DNA from: Sphaerolaimus hirsutus
Taxonomy: Eukaryota; Nematoda; Chromadorea; Monhysterida; Sphaerolaimidae
Length of the DNA stretch: 64,000 nt
Direction of reading: 5' to 3'
NCBI GenBank assembly: GCA_964036195.1
Contig: OZ038456.1
Location: forward strand, 24,095,792-24,159,791
Shown here: one piece after another, positions 10,480 to 22,284 of the stretch
How positions within the stretch are numbered: the first letter of the stretch is position 1
Layout of the letters: each line of letters begins with the position of its first letter
Made by a program: the position numbers and the translations under genes
Notes under the pieces: generated by a model
What the model was told of the DNA's origin: nothing
What the model saw: only the letters and a program-made list of their open reading frames with translations
Database searches by the model: none

Positions 10480-10889
10480 CACTAGCGGGCAGAATAGTTG
10501 AGACTCTCCACCGTCGTCTCATACAGTATTTATACATCACTAAACTGACTTCAACAATGGAATCTTCAGGTTATCCCGATCATGTTAAGAGTTGAATGAT
10601 CCAAATCGGCCCAGAATTGGCCAAGTTATTAAGCTTCAAAATGAATCACCCAGATTGGGCAGATTTTTTTTATTGACCACCTTTTGATAGACCCCCCTTA
10701 TTCAGTGACTGGGGGATTATTCAAGCAGACAATTTTTTTAAGTTATAGTCCCGACCTGAAAACCCATCATACTCGAACAGCATCAAAATTGGGTCCGGGA
10801 TAAGTAACTGGGAAGCAACAAAAGTGTGGTGGACCCCCAGCCTCCCATTTCTCTATGGTGAAAAGTGTCAACTATTCTGGCTGCTAGTG
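10480..10889. mobile_element. Tc1-like MITE, CACTAGCGGGCAGAATAGTT
   Basis: Terminal inverted repeat CACTAGCGGGCAGAATAGTT / its near-complement AACTATTCTGGCTGCTAGTG, flanked by TA (10478-10479, 10890-10891). The end sequence resembles Tc1-type termini. 410 bp. The copy-2 element 38193-38602 has the same length. No transposase. Confidence 0.85.
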
Positions 10890-11037
10890 TAATTCATGTG
10901 CTATACAAATTTTGCTCTGGTGTCGTTCCAGACCTCCAGAAATTGTGTGCAAGCAAATTTAGTGATGATCCACCTAATTAACATGCAAACAACCCATACA
11001 CACCAATTATTGACTTAAAAAAATATTTTTTGCCGGG

Positions 11038-11160
11038 TACCAGTCCCTGACAGGGGCCTCTGTAAATAGCCATTTTTTACAGGTCATTTGACACTTTTCA
11101 TGACATTTTACAGACTTTACACATTGCATTACATTTTACACGGTCTGGGAGTGGCCCCTG
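11038..11160. mobile_element. Foldback MITE
   Basis: ACCAGTCCCTGACAGGGGCC at one end and CGGTCTGGGAGTGGCCCCTG at the other, with TGACATTTTACAG words inside. Copy 2 has it at about 38757-38880. Confidence 0.6.
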
Positions 11161-12120
11161 GATCCCTGAAAATTGCCGGGCCAACACTTCGCACCTCACT
11201 AATGAGAAAAATGCACTACACACAAAAAAGTCACACCCCACATTCACATTCCTTCACGCAAACACAGATTCTCTCTGAACACCGGTATACGGCCGTATGA
11301 AACCAAGGCGCAGCATTCTATAAATATATAAATGACCCAAGGCGCTAGGGTATCACATTCAGCTGAAGCCACAATAATACACTGAATCAAAACTGCAATT
11401 AGGAAGGGTTGAATGAATGTAAGTAATTACAGATTGAATTGAGAATGTGATAGGGGACATTATTTAGGAGAGAATATACTGTTGTAGGTTTTTTCACCGT
11501 AATTTTTTCTGTTTAGCCCCCGGGGCTTACTTTTGAGTCGAAAATTTTGACGGGGGAGTTATTCAAGGGGAGTTTTTATTTTCATCGGACCGTTTAGTAA
11601 AGGCGGAGCGTGACTTTTTGCGGAAGTAAAATGAAGTAAAAACTTCCATTCAACCGTAAAAAATCCGACATTGAATGTATTTACTCATTTAAAGAAATAG
11701 AAATACATTCAAAGACCCATTCAATGACTTTTCCTGGCGGCAAATTTGATTTTTTTTACATTTAAAAAAATGATTAAATATAATCTAAAAAATCGCTGAC
11801 AACTATAAAATATAAGTAAATCTCTCAGGAACAAAGCCAGAAAAATAATAAATGCGATATAAATGAAAATATAATTTAAAAATCTCAGAAAAAACTGTCA
11901 ACAAAAAATATAATTCACTCTATCTGAGAAGTCCTGGGGAAAAATATGCATCTAATTTTTTAAATAGTTTCTGATGCTTTAAAATATAAATATCCCAGAG
12001 ATTTTTTTCAATGCTAACCAGAGCCATGCACTTAAATTCACAAAATTACGGTAGCGAAGAAAAGAGCGACCCGCTAATAGGCGGGGCAAACGTTGCATGA
12101 GAAACGAGCAATGTAGCTAG
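11161..12120. other. Spacer with MITE fragments
   Basis: Contains a C/G-run MITE remnant near 11505-11600 (GTTTAGCCCCCGGGGCTTAC) and a TAGCATTG-family fragment at about 11770-12016 ending TTTTTTCAATGCTAACC. No gene recognised. The counterpart in copy 2 (38881-40275) has a private TA MITE at 39765-40193. Confidence 0.55.
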
Positions 12121-12138
12121 CTAAATTGCATTGGCACC

Positions 12139-12188
12139 ATGGCTGCTCAAGTGCGCTGCAAACTGCCACTGGGCATTGCGGGGGCCAG
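12139..12188 (+). CDS. Possible first coding exon (weak)
   Basis: A strong Kozak context (GGCACCATGG) opens a 17-codon frame beginning MAAQVRCKLPLGIAGA, inside a GC-richer stretch kept unchanged in both copies (copy 2 ATG at 40292). A possible donor AG|GTCCAA at 12188 leaves phase 2, which would join in frame to the exon starting at 16050. The donor is weak and the exon is very short, so this is a suggestion only. Without splicing the frame ends after 25 codons. Confidence 0.2.
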
Positions 12189-12297
12189 GTCCAATTTGAA
12201 GATAGGGCGCATTTAAGGCGCGCCTAATGAGAGCAGGGCGATAAAAAATTGAATTCTATTTGGAAGTTCAATTTCACTACGATGATAATTTCATGTA

Positions 12298-12510
12298 CCC
12301 AGGGGTCACTCCCAGATCCTATAAAATGCCCTGCATGTCATGCAAAAGTGCCAAAAGTCATGTATAATGCCCTGGAAAATGTCATGCAAAATGTCAAATT
12401 CCCTGTCAAATATCCGATGTCATCCAATGTGCAAACAGCGATTGCCCTTCATTTTACATGACTTTCAGCACTTTGCATGACATTTGACATTTTACATTGT
12501 CTGGTAGTGA
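12298..12510. mobile_element. Foldback MITE
   Basis: Starts CCCAGGGGTCACTCCCAGAT and ends CATTTTACATTGTCTGGTAG. Dense TGTCATGCAAAATGTC words. Copy 2 has it at 40452-40663. Confidence 0.6.
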
Positions 12511-13278
12511 AACGAGTTGAGTAAAGGATATTTTGGTGCCCTACGATTTAATTGAATTTGGGCCCAGGGGTACCATGGGGAACTCACTTGTCATGTATCC
12601 ATGTAATTTTATGTAAATATTTGCCTATTGTGCAGAAGGGATGTGGGGAAATGCGTTTGGTAAATTGTTTTTCTGTAAGATTGTTGTAAAATAAAATTTG
12701 TTTAAAACGACTGAACTTGCTGCTAAAGCATATTTCAGGCAGTGTACCTTGTGAAGTGGCATAAACAAACTGCAAATGAGATTTACATTTTTACGTGACA
12801 AAAACTAGAAAAATTAAAGGTATACATCATCGTTAATAAATTATCTCTCATAAATCGTCAAAAATTTCGCTACATTGACATTTTTCACGTTGACATAAAT
12901 TTGTGTCTAGAATTCGACTCGCAAATGACAAGTACAATGACAAGTGACAAAAACGTGAAAAGTGTTACGAAAACATTAGCAGCGTCAAGTCAAGTGACAA
13001 TTAAAATTGTCGATGTCGTATGAATTTGTCAATAAAAACGCTCAAACCTAGTGACAAGTTTACTGGTCACTTTACCAACGAAAAATAATTTTGCTGAAAA
13101 CTTACAACTTTTCTTGTCGCTTATCGACTCGAATATTTGGCCTCTGACTTGTAATTCTGAAGCTAATTAGATTTGTAATTACCTCTTATCGTAGAACATT
13201 CTAGAACGTGAACTTACCTATTTTGGTTATTTGAAGTAAACTATGTAAGATAAAAATAAATAAGGAGAGCAACATAAA
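12511..13278. other. Unassigned spacer with TGACAAGT words
   Basis: No gene recognised. The portion 12890-13090 is full of GACAAGTGACAAAA-type words and their complements (AGTGACAAGTTTACTGGTCA), suggesting an old foldback element. Shared with copy 2. Confidence 0.5.
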
Positions 13279-13551
13279 TACCGTATTTGTTTGAATAATT
13301 CCCCCCTGCTAGAAGAGTGATGAAAAATAATCCACCCACGTCGAATAAGCCCCTCCTTTAGGCGTATGATAAATTGTTGTGTACATTTTGAACAAAAATA
13401 GCTTGTCATGTTGTTAATAGAGCATATTTGATCAAATGAGCTGATTGACAGATACTTGACAAATTTGACGAAATAATGCCCCCCTTGAATACCCCCTGAA
13501 AAAGTCTGACCAAAAAATAATTTCCCAGGGGAATATTTCTAGCAAATACTA
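13279..13551. mobile_element. TA MITE variant with TTTGAATAATTCCC end
   Basis: Left CCGTATTTGTTTGAATAATT and right AATATTTCTAGCAAATACTA, with C tracts inside (CCCCCCTTGAATACCCCC). A diverged member of the C/G-run family, present in both copies (41441-41713). Confidence 0.6.
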
Positions 13552-13646
13552 TGTAAATATTTTCACATTTTCAGACGTTTCTCACCACAAACTTTCTCAG
13601 ACATTTCAGTTTGTAAATATTTGTATTTACAATGCAATACAATATA

Positions 13647-14085
13647 CCGTATTACCTCGAATTATCCCCCCACCCCTTGAATTAACCCCACCCTCGAATT
13701 AACCCCCCCCCCACAAAATGGGCTGGGGAAATAATAACCCCCCTCGAAATACCCCCTTCGGAATGATGTACGTCATGTACATAATAAATACGTCATGTAT
13801 GCAATGTACATGATGTATATTACTGTTGATTTGCATTGCAGCTACACATAGACTAGTTTGTGTAGCTATCTACGTTTTTATGTCCAAATATATCCTGTTT
13901 GGACGCATTTATCACCTGTTTTGGGTATGCAAATGCCTACTATTTACTACGATCCTTACGAAAATTTCTGACGAAATAATACCCCCCCCCCTCGAATACC
14001 CCCCCCCTCGAATTAACCCCCCCCCCCCTCAAACTTTGCTGGCGGAGTTATAAAATCCCCATGGCGGTATTTCGAGGTAATACGG
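13647..14085. mobile_element. TA-inserting C/G-run MITE, TTACC subtype
   Basis: Ends CCGTATTACCTCGAATTA and TTTCGAGGTAATACGG flanked by TA (13645-13646, 14086-14087). The centre holds ATGATGTACGTCATGTACAT and GTGTAGCTATCTACG, shared with 35033-35459 and 46058-46494. The copy-2 counterpart begins at about 41810 and runs into the N gap. Confidence 0.82.
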
Positions 14086-14185
14086 TAAATCGGTCAACTT
14101 ATATAAAAGTGGATTAAAATTTTGTTGACAAGCATGCGAGATTCCGGATCGATGCCTAATTTATTCAAATCTTATTAATGGAATC

Positions 14186-14701
14186 ATCGTATTTGCTTGA
14201 ATAACCCTCAGTAAGACGAGCGAGGAAAAAATAATTCTTTTTTTTTACGAAACAATGATACCCCCCTCGAATACCGTATTTCCTCGAAATACCCCCCCCC
14301 CAATATAAATAGTGTATAGAGGACGTAAATGACAAAAGCTACAGTTTGATCCGGGAAACGCAGAATACACGTTAAAAACAATGACTGTGTTATGTTAGAA
14401 CAGGGTTTAGAACGTCAAGGTACTTTTATAAGTCTATAGAGTCTTACAGATGGCCGTTTTTGTGGCATGTTTCAAGGTCTGTGCACGTTACAAACAACAA
14501 CTTAGTACTGGGATTTCAAAAAAATTCTGGCGAAATAACAAACCCCCCTCGAATTACCCCCCCCCCCCCCCCCTCGAAACACCCCCCTCGAAAATCAACC
14601 CCCTGGGGGTATTTCGAGAAAATACGGTAATTCCAATTCGGATAGTCCCCCTCAAAGTCTGGCGAAAAAATTCCCCTGGGGAATTATTCGAGCAAATATG
14701 G
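14186..14701. mobile_element. TA MITE interrupted by another MITE
   Basis: Outer ends CGTATTTGCTTGAATAACCC and GGGGAATTATTCGAGCAAAT enclose a second complete member at 14274-14627 (CCGTATTTCCTCGAAATA .. ATTTCGAGAAAATACGG, flanked by TA). Nested insertion of one subtype into another. Confidence 0.7.
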
Positions 14702-16049
14702 TATGTCATGTTTGGGGCTTGGGGACTTCATTACAAAATAATCGCATAAATTAAAATGGGGACTAAAATTAATTCAACGCATTTTCACACATTTTCAACT
14801 GGCCTGCGTATGCAAATGAAAATGAAAGGGCATTGAGCTTCTCGGAAATGAGTTTGTGTTAAAAATTTGTTTTTTTCTTCTCGAAATACAGAATTACACT
14901 GCTTCAGTTTGTGTTTTCATTAAAACTTGAGTTTTCATAGAGTTTTGACACACAGAAACAGAGTTTTTATGTAAAAATATGAGTCTTCACGAAGAAAAAT
15001 CGTCTGTGTGAATACATATTAACGTAAATACATACGATATGCAGCGTATGTACATTGTACTATTAAATATTTTATAAATACTAAGTATTCTATATCAACC
15101 CAGGTATACATACACCACAAAATGACAAAACCCAGCGAAAAATGTGATTCACACCTTGGTCAAATGTGCAAACGTTTGCAAAGTCGTGGAGAGAGAAACT
15201 ACTGTGGAGAAAGGCAGACATAAATGAATACATAACATGAAGCGTGAAAGTAAGAAACAATTTGCACAGATGATACCACCAGAGACACTGAGATATTACT
15301 ATCAAAGTGAGTAAGTTGGGTAGGTATACTTACATTTACATGATGCCACAGAATTATGTATGTATTTAAGTATGTAAGTTGAATGAGCTATTTTGGGCAA
15401 CATTTAGCTTCCATGTTACCTCCAAGCACACATTTTAAATTTTATTAGCAAAAAAGCACATCAAACATACACACAAAAAGCCTTATTTCTAGTCATGACT
15501 ACCTGTAAAACAAAACTAAATATAATGCCAACTACCCAGTCTAGTGTCAATAAAGTATACATTGTGATAAGACATTTAAAGCTGAACACATTTCACATTG
15601 TTTTGCAGTAAAATGTGGCTGTGTCACCGCCTATGTATACCTTTTCTTTTTATTTCATATTTTACAATAGTTTATCAGTCAGAAAAATGGTAGCATGTAA
15701 AGTATGCAATTACAAAACTTATGTACTTTTGCCTCTCCCGCTATGTGAAACTACTGTATTTCTACATAGAAGTTTGGTGAGTGGGAGGTATTTTTCAGCT
15801 TTCAGTGTAACAATTTTCTTCTTAAATATGAAGTAATGATGAACCAAAAGCTTTGGCCTGGAGCCAATTTTGCAAGTAGACAAGTGAGAAAAAAAGTGGC
15901 AAGTGATAAGTAAAGTTATTATTGGGAAGTCAAATGACAAGTGAACTTAAAGTTATAAGTATTTTAATTGAAGCTTCACTTGACACTTGACTTACCATCT
16001 ATAACTTGACATATTATTTCCACTTATTTTGTCACTTGTTCACTTGCAG
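14702..16049. other. Unique spacer upstream of host exons
   Basis: The longest stretch of copy 1 without a recognised MITE. AT-rich, with no convincing exon. Near 15840-16040 there are repeated AAGTGACAAGTGAA words in both orientations. In copy 2 all of this falls in the N gap. Confidence 0.5.
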
Positions 16050-17438
16050 AATGGATCCAAGGGAAATTTTGAAAACCAATATTTACACACTTGCTACAAT
16101 TGTGAATCATCTTTGTAAATATGTATTTGTCATATCACCCAGTTATAACACCATTTATTATCTACATATCTCAAGCTTCACATCAGAAAAAAACAACAAC
16201 ACATTTTCCAATCCCTAAATCCCAGTTCAAATGAACAGACCCCAGTACCAGGACCCAATTCCAAGTTCAAGTGGAATGAGTGTGGACAAAACTATAGAGT
16301 CACTTGACAGAACAATTGAACATGTGACACTTTTGGTGGATGAAGTCAACTGGGGTGTGAAGCAGGCTATCAACAGATTGAACAAAACACTGGGGATTTT
16401 TGAGCATGAAGTGCAAAGTGTGAGTTACATTTTGTGTGGATGCATTTTAGGGTTCACACTTTTCACTGCAAAAACGTGTGTTTCGCAGTAAAGTTGATTG
16501 ATCAGGATGAGGTGCCTTTGTTGGAGGCACTTCAATTTCTCAGCAGATTACAAAGATTCTAATGCAGTGCATTCCCTACACTTCAACTAGCCACAATGTG
16601 GATTCGAATTTGTGAAGTGCACTGGCAACCTTCACAACACAGAATCTGTAAATACAGCAGTCCTGTTTTGTAAAAAATATAACATTCACATGTAGATTTC
16701 TCCACAGATGTTCCTTCACACCTACTTCAATCCACCACCTCCCTCAGGTAGCATCAGACGTGGACATGGCAGCCAGACAAGTCACTGACACAGCTGCCCA
16801 GCTGCCCCGAGCCTGGATCTACTACCTGGTGCTGACATCATTTTCCCTGGTGCTCACAGCGCTGGCTTTGCTGCTCATTGCCATGATGGCCACTAGGGTC
16901 ACTGACATGTGGAGCAGGAATAGGGCAGCTAGGGGTGGAAGGAGGTTGGGTTGGGGGTCAGGTTTAGCTGGAATTTTGGGGGTCAGAGTTTCTTGGGGGG
17001 GGGGACGGTTGCCACCACTTATTTACAACATGTGCCAATAATTTCTTGGGAAATTTCCCAGAATTATCAAGCAGTGTTAAATTTTTGTGCAGGAGAAATT
17101 TACACCTTTAATCAACACAAAGGTCGAGATTCTGCAACAAATCTGCAGAAAATCCACACAAGATAAATTTTAAATTCACCTCAATTTTTTGTAGGTTTCC
17201 AAGTTGCTGCCACATACATTTTTTAAACCCCTATTTTAACCCCCCAAACCCCCAACCCCCAGCGACTACTACCTATCCGACCCTCGCCAATCCCCCAGTT
17301 GTAGCAGCTGCATGCCGCACAGATCCCATTCATATAAAGCTGCCAACCAGAATGGGTATGGCACTGGGTATGGGCATCAAAGTGGGAAAGTGGTTGGGCA
17401 GAATAATTCAGAGGTTTACTATGCCCAGGAGGAGACAG
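16050..17438 (+). CDS. Spliced host gene, single-pass membrane protein (4 exons)
   Basis: I read four exons: 16050-16114 (ATG at 16051), 16226-16419, 16748-16944 and 17263-17438. All junctions are GT-AG and phase-compatible. Donors are GTAAAT, GTGAGT, GTTGGG and GTAACA. Acceptors follow AAATCCCAG, CTCCCTCAG and CAACCCCCAG, the last behind a long C-rich tract. The predicted chain has a helical N-terminal part rich in Asp, Glu and Leu (exon 2), then a strong membrane helix (YLVLTSFSLVLTALALLLIA) followed by an Arg-rich stop (RVTDMWSRNRAARGG), then a Gly/Tyr/Gln/Asn-rich tail (NGYGTGYGHQSGK). No family recognised. The end is open: the last donor leaves phase 1, which fits an acceptor at 25745 (see next gene) or one at 17510 that soon runs into MITE sequence. 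An upstream first exon at 12139 is possible. Confidence 0.5.
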
Positions 17439-17589
17439 GTAACAGGGGGAAATTGCTTGGGGTGTTACGCGCACCAAGATAATCGGCTATCTGGTTACCC
17501 ATCCCAGATACTGCTCAGCTACAGCCTCTTTTCGAAATACCCCCCCCACCCTCAAAAAGAACTTTATGAACAAATAGACCCCTCATAAT

Positions 17590-17845
17590 CAGGGTTGGCA
17601 AAATCTCAAAAAAAATAAAATGGCAAATTGAAGAATAAAATAAAAATACGATGGAATATCGAAGGAAAAAAAAATACAATTTTTAAACAATTTTACTACA
17701 ATTTTAGTAAAAATAATTTTACAAAAATCAATTCTGGTTACGATCTAAAATATAAAATAAAAATAAAATGGAAAATTGAAGAATAAAATAAAAATAAAAT
17801 TTTTATACAATTTTAGTAAAAAGAATTTTACTAAAACCAACCCTG
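17590..17845. mobile_element. hAT-like MITE, CAGGGTTGG ends
   Basis: Ends CAGGGTTGGCAAAAT and CTAAAACCAACCCTG with perfect 8-bp TSD CTCATAAT (17582-17589, 17846-17853). The interior is AT-only words such as AAAATAAAATGGAAAATTGA. It has itself inserted in a C-run MITE remnant, since AATACCCCC lies on both sides. Confidence 0.88.
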
Positions 17846-18287
17846 CTCATAATACCCCCACCCGAAATAAGGTGTAAAAAGCATGTAATTGCCAAACAAT
17901 GCATTTTATCATCTGTGTAATGCAGAACACACCTCAAAAATAATGGCTGAGTTTTTCTTCCTTGAGAAAGTTTTTATATTGACATCCCCCCACAAAAAAT
18001 TGATCCGTCAACTAAAAATGCGCAAACACAGACAGCAAACGGTGGAGAAATCGGGGTGCACCGAGAACAACATACATACCACAAGACACGTACAATTACA
18101 ACGGGAATGTTGGCAGAGTGCCAGTTTGATCCGCGTGGAATGATTCAAAATGAAATTATTTTTATACTGCCGGTTTATTTTATTAATGCATCGTTCCACT
18201 TTTGCTTTATTATCTTGTCACTTCACTGAGCTTTCACGTGTGTACATAATTATTTATCTAAGGTAACACAAAAATGTCTTGTTACGC

Positions 18288-18490
18288 GACTATGATGCCA
18301 CACACACAAGTTGACGGCCGAAATTTTATGAAGCGATAAATCTGTTTATAACAAAATTGAGTTTACCGGAATGAATCATTTTCGCTCTCCGTGAACATAA
18401 GTTGACGGAATCCTCATTCCGGTAAACTCAAATGTGTTCAAAAAAAATCGGCTTTGGAAATTCACCTGTCAACTAGTTTGTGTAGAATCG
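18288..18490. mobile_element. Dual inverted-repeat element
   Basis: The outer arms CCACACACACAAGTTGAC and GTCAACTAGTTTGTGTAG are imperfect complements. Inside them a second, perfect 16-bp pair GAGTTTACCGGAATGA / TCATTCCGGTAAACTC encloses CTCTCCGTGAACATAAGTTG. Both copies carry it (42670-42858). The same two-tier plan is seen at 45256-45455 with different inner arms, and a diverged outer pair is at 24654-24767. Confidence 0.65.
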
Positions 18491-18549
18491 CTAAATCCAT
18501 GACATGGATAAAAATACCGTTGAGATCGACTAAATAAGAAACTTCAAAG

Positions 18550-18974
18550 AACCAGAATTGTTAAAAGTACCGAACTTTTTTCAAAGTATATGTAAACGTA
18601 AAGTATTTGTTTTTTACTCACCCCCTGAGTACAGAAAACGTAAAGTATTTTTTTTTACTTTTACTCATGAGTAAACATGAGTAAACGTACTTTTCCCGTC
18701 AGAAAACGTAAATGTGAGTACTTTTGACAAATCTCGCCAAAATTTTCGCTCAAAATCACAAATTTTCGTAATTTTTTGCCTATTTTACGCAATTTTTGGC
18801 TATAGATTTAGTTCTATACCCATTTCCGACTATTTTTAGCATATTTTCTCCCTTTTCCCCTTCTTTCTTTCGAGTACAGAAACTTTTTTCGGAGGAAACG
18901 AAACATATTTACTCTGTACTCGAGTATACGTATTTATCGAGTAAAAGTAAATACGTTTTAACAACTATGCTGGT
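18550..18974. mobile_element. hAT-like MITE, CAGAATTG..CAACTATG
   Basis: Left CAGAATTGTTAAAAGTACC and right CGTTTTAACAACTATG match the ends of 24149-24652 and 25004-25688. The interior has GTAAAAGTAAATACG and CTCATGAGTAAACATGAGTA words. No matching TSD is visible, because the right side is followed directly by another element sharing GGTCACGA. Present in both copies (42926-43349). Confidence 0.6.
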
Positions 18975-19386
18975 CACGATCTAAAATAATAAATAATAAA
19001 AAAAATGGAAAATTGAAGAATAAAATAAAAATAAAATGGAAAATCGAAGAATAAAATAACAATTAAATAAAATTTTAATACAATTTTACCACAATTTTGG
19101 TAAATAGAATTTTACTAAAACGAACCCTGGTCACGAACATTCGAGAAAAAGCTATTTACGTAACCAGTCGACATTATAATGGATATTTTTGACAGAAATC
19201 ACCACTTATAATGTTATTCCATGGTTCCACAGCCATTCTGTGGCTATATTTAACATCATAAAGTACTGGAAATTGTCTGATATATTTACCTGTATATGTT
19301 TACTAATCCCTTTGTTTATTTGGAGCTTTTTAAAGAACCATTAAAAAAGGTTCTAACAAAAATGTTTGTTAAAAAAGGTTCATATA
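18975..19386. other. MITE remnants and spacer
   Basis: At 18975-19133 is an AT-rich CAGGGTTGG-family piece (ending AAAACGAACCCTG) bounded by CTGGTCACGA on both sides. At 19160-19290 is a sequence that recurs in inverted form at 26600-26700 and 26960-27060. No gene recognised. Confidence 0.5.
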
Positions 19387-19837
19387 CCGTATTTCCTCGA
19401 AATACCCCCCCCCCTTGAAATAGCCCCCCCTCGTTTGACCCCCCCCTCTCGAGACCACTATGAAACAATCACCCCCCCCTCGAAATACCCCCCCCCCCCA
19501 AATTGAGTGTAAAGGGAATGTACATGACAATAACTGTAGTTTGTGTTCAGTGTACTGCAGAACACACGTTAAAACAATGTCGGTGTCACGTTAGAACAGT
19601 GTACATACCATCTACATGCTAATATTAGTCTACAGAACCTTATAAATGGCGGTTTTTGTTGCATTTTTCGACGTCTGCGTACGTTTCAGACGACAATTTC
19701 GTACTTGGTGTTCAAAAATTTTCTTGTGAAATAATAACCCCCCCCCCCTCGAAATACCCCCCCTCGTTTAACCCCCCCCCCCTCTCGGGACCACTATGAA
19801 ACAATCACCCCCCGGGGGGTATTTCGAGGAAATACGG
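19387..19837. mobile_element. TA-inserting C/G-run MITE, TTTCC subtype
   Basis: Ends CCGTATTTCCTCGAAATA / TATTTCGAGGAAATACGG with TA on both sides (19385-19386, 19838-19839). The centre has GACGTCTGCGTACGTTTCAG. Also in copy 2 (43765-44230), where the C runs have clearly different lengths, showing slippage or sequencing uncertainty in these tracts. Confidence 0.85.
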
Positions 19838-19839
19838 TA

Positions 19840-21838
19840 AAACATTTTTTATCCCTAGGTATCTACGTTTTATCTCACTGAAGGTATTGCGGTATTAAAA
19901 TATGTGCAACCGCAAATACACCGAACCGTTCCGTCTGTTAATGTTTAAATAGACAACGCAATCACTGGTTCGATATTAGAAAAAAATTCGACCCGAAAAA
20001 TTTATTCGTGAGAAAAACGCGCTAAAATGGGTTATTTGAAAGCGTGTTTAGTCTGGGTAATCGTTAACTGGACTGCACCTTGTCCAAGTGTCCGATATAC
20101 AGGGTGCGGTAATTTAGACGCCCCCTCTAGATTTCTAATAACTGGTCACTGGGTGGTTGGATCAACGTCAAATTTTAAGTCAATAATAACAACTACATAG
20201 GCAAAGATCCCTGAAAATATGGCTGCGATAGCTCATCTCGTTCTCAAGTTATTCACGCAAACACCAAGAATTGTCGCTTTACTACCACCTCGTGGCAATA
20301 CACATTGACAAAACAGAAGCTGCAGATGAAACCCAGATCGGTTGCAGTTGGCTATTCATAAGAGTGGTGGCTACATTTAGTGATCATTTGTTGCATTTTG
20401 TGAGTCCGTGCACATCACTCCTTCATACTAAACCTTTGCACTGGTTTTTGTGCGTTTTTATCGCTCAATGCCTATCGTCACAAGGTGTTGGTAGTGACAA
20501 TTACACATTTGCATGAATAACCTGAGAACGAGTGGAGCTATCGCAGCCATATTTTCAGGGATTCTTTCCTATGTAGTTGTTAATGTTGACCTAACATTTG
20601 GCGTTAATCCGACCACCCAGTGACAACTTATTCGAAATCTAGAGGGGCGTCTAAATTACCACACCCTGTAGTTGTGAACGGCTTGAATATACCGCAAGTG
20701 GTTGCAATATCACTGATCACTATTGCCCTACAGAAGAGTCAGTTGTAATTTCGTTTCTTTTGTTGGCTCTGGTTTCTTTGGGTAGTTGACCAGAATAAAT
20801 AGTAGGGAACCTTAATCTAACAAACACTAGCTAGGTTATTTTCTAACTCATTCTATGTAGTGATTTTGAGCAAAAATTGGGGTGCAATTTTTCAAAAATA
20901 CTCACATTTACGTTTTCCAAGGGAAAAAGTACATTTACTCACATTTACTTATGAGTAAAAGTAAAAAAAAATTTCTTTACATTTCCTGTACTCAAGGAGT
21001 GAGTAAAAAATAAATACTTTATGTTTATGTATACTTTTAAAAGATAATGTTGGTAAAATGTTTGGCACTTTTAACAACTCTGCAATGGCGCCAGAGCCAA
21101 ATGGCGCCAAGTTCCAGAAGAGTTGTCGCTAGTGCCATAAATAATCACTTAAAAATGACATCTATTATGTCTTCCAGTGTAAAAATCACTCACATGCAAA
21201 AAGTAGTAGCTTTTGCATTTTCCATGAAAAAAGTACTCACTTTTACAAATTCAAAAGTACTCGATTTTACATTTTCCTGGGGAAAAAGTAATTTACTCAC
21301 ATGTACTCACGAGTATGGATAAAAAAGTATTTTACATTTTCTGTATTCAGAGAAAGGTAAGTAAAAAAAAGTATTTTACATCTACATATACTTTGAAAAA
21401 AGTTCAGTATTTATAACAACTCTGGTAAACTCGGCAGACGTGATATTCTACAAGTTTGATCCACTTATGTTTCCTTTCGCTGAGCGCCCACGAGGCGAAA
21501 CTTATGTTCGCCGACTGCCCATTCAAAAAAAAATAGAAAATCCTTCCGCCAGCATATACGGCATTTCCGCAAGTTGTGACACTGATTTCGCTTGAGGAGA
21601 ATATTCTTTTGCATTAACTGTGAATGACTACCTAATTTCCTGAAGAGGTAATTTTACTCACTTCTACGTTTCCTGAAAAGATTTTTTTCGCTTTCTGGGA
21701 AGAAGTATTTTACCTTCATTTACTTGAGCGTAAAAGTAAAAAAGTTTACTTTATGCTTACTGTACTCGGGGGTGAGTAAAACAATACACATAAACATACT
21801 ATGAAAAAAAGTTTGGTAGTTTGAACAACTGACCGCCA
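19840..21838. other. Spacer with partial hAT-like MITE pieces
   Basis: Two sequences of about 60 bp, near 20090-20165 and 20580-20670, are near-complements (TAATTTAGACGCCCCCTCTA / TAGAGGGGCGTCTAAATTAC). They make an element of about 590 bp with termini ACAGGGTGCGGTAATTTAGA. From 20930 to 21430 are CTCATGAGTAAAAG words and two right ends CAACTCTG (21078-21085, 21415-21422). No gene recognised. Confidence 0.5.
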
Positions 21839-21839
21839 A

Positions 21840-21944
21840 GCGCCAGTGACACACGTTTTGTTCCTGGCTCCTTGCCAAAATGGCACCAAACGCAAAATAG
21901 CGCCAAGCGCCCAAAAGTGCCATGGCGCTTTTACATCACTAGTC
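21840..21944. mobile_element. GCGCC-type element fragment
   Basis: GCCAAGCGCCAGTGACACAC at the left and GCCATGGCGCTTTTACATCA at the right, a short relative of the TAGTGATG family. Copy 2 at 60993-61095. Confidence 0.5.
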
Positions 21945-22284
21945 ACAATGCGCCACTCTATCATCGAATTTCGCAGGTGCGGCTGGGAAGTACATCAGCG
22001 CTGTTACAAGTGGAATGGGCAGATTGCTCATGGTAACCAGGGTTGGTTTTATGAAAATTATTTTATACAAATTGTATAAAAATTGTATTTAATTTTTTTC
22101 GTGTTTTATTTTATTATATTGTATTCTCAAAACTCATTAATATAAAAAAATGACAACATTTTACAAAAATTTCACAGAAATTTTAGGAAAATTTTACAAA
22201 AAAATCGGAATGATGCCTGCAAAACCAAGAAAATTGTTATCATTAGACCTATACATGAAAAACCTGTGACAAATTTTTCACTTA

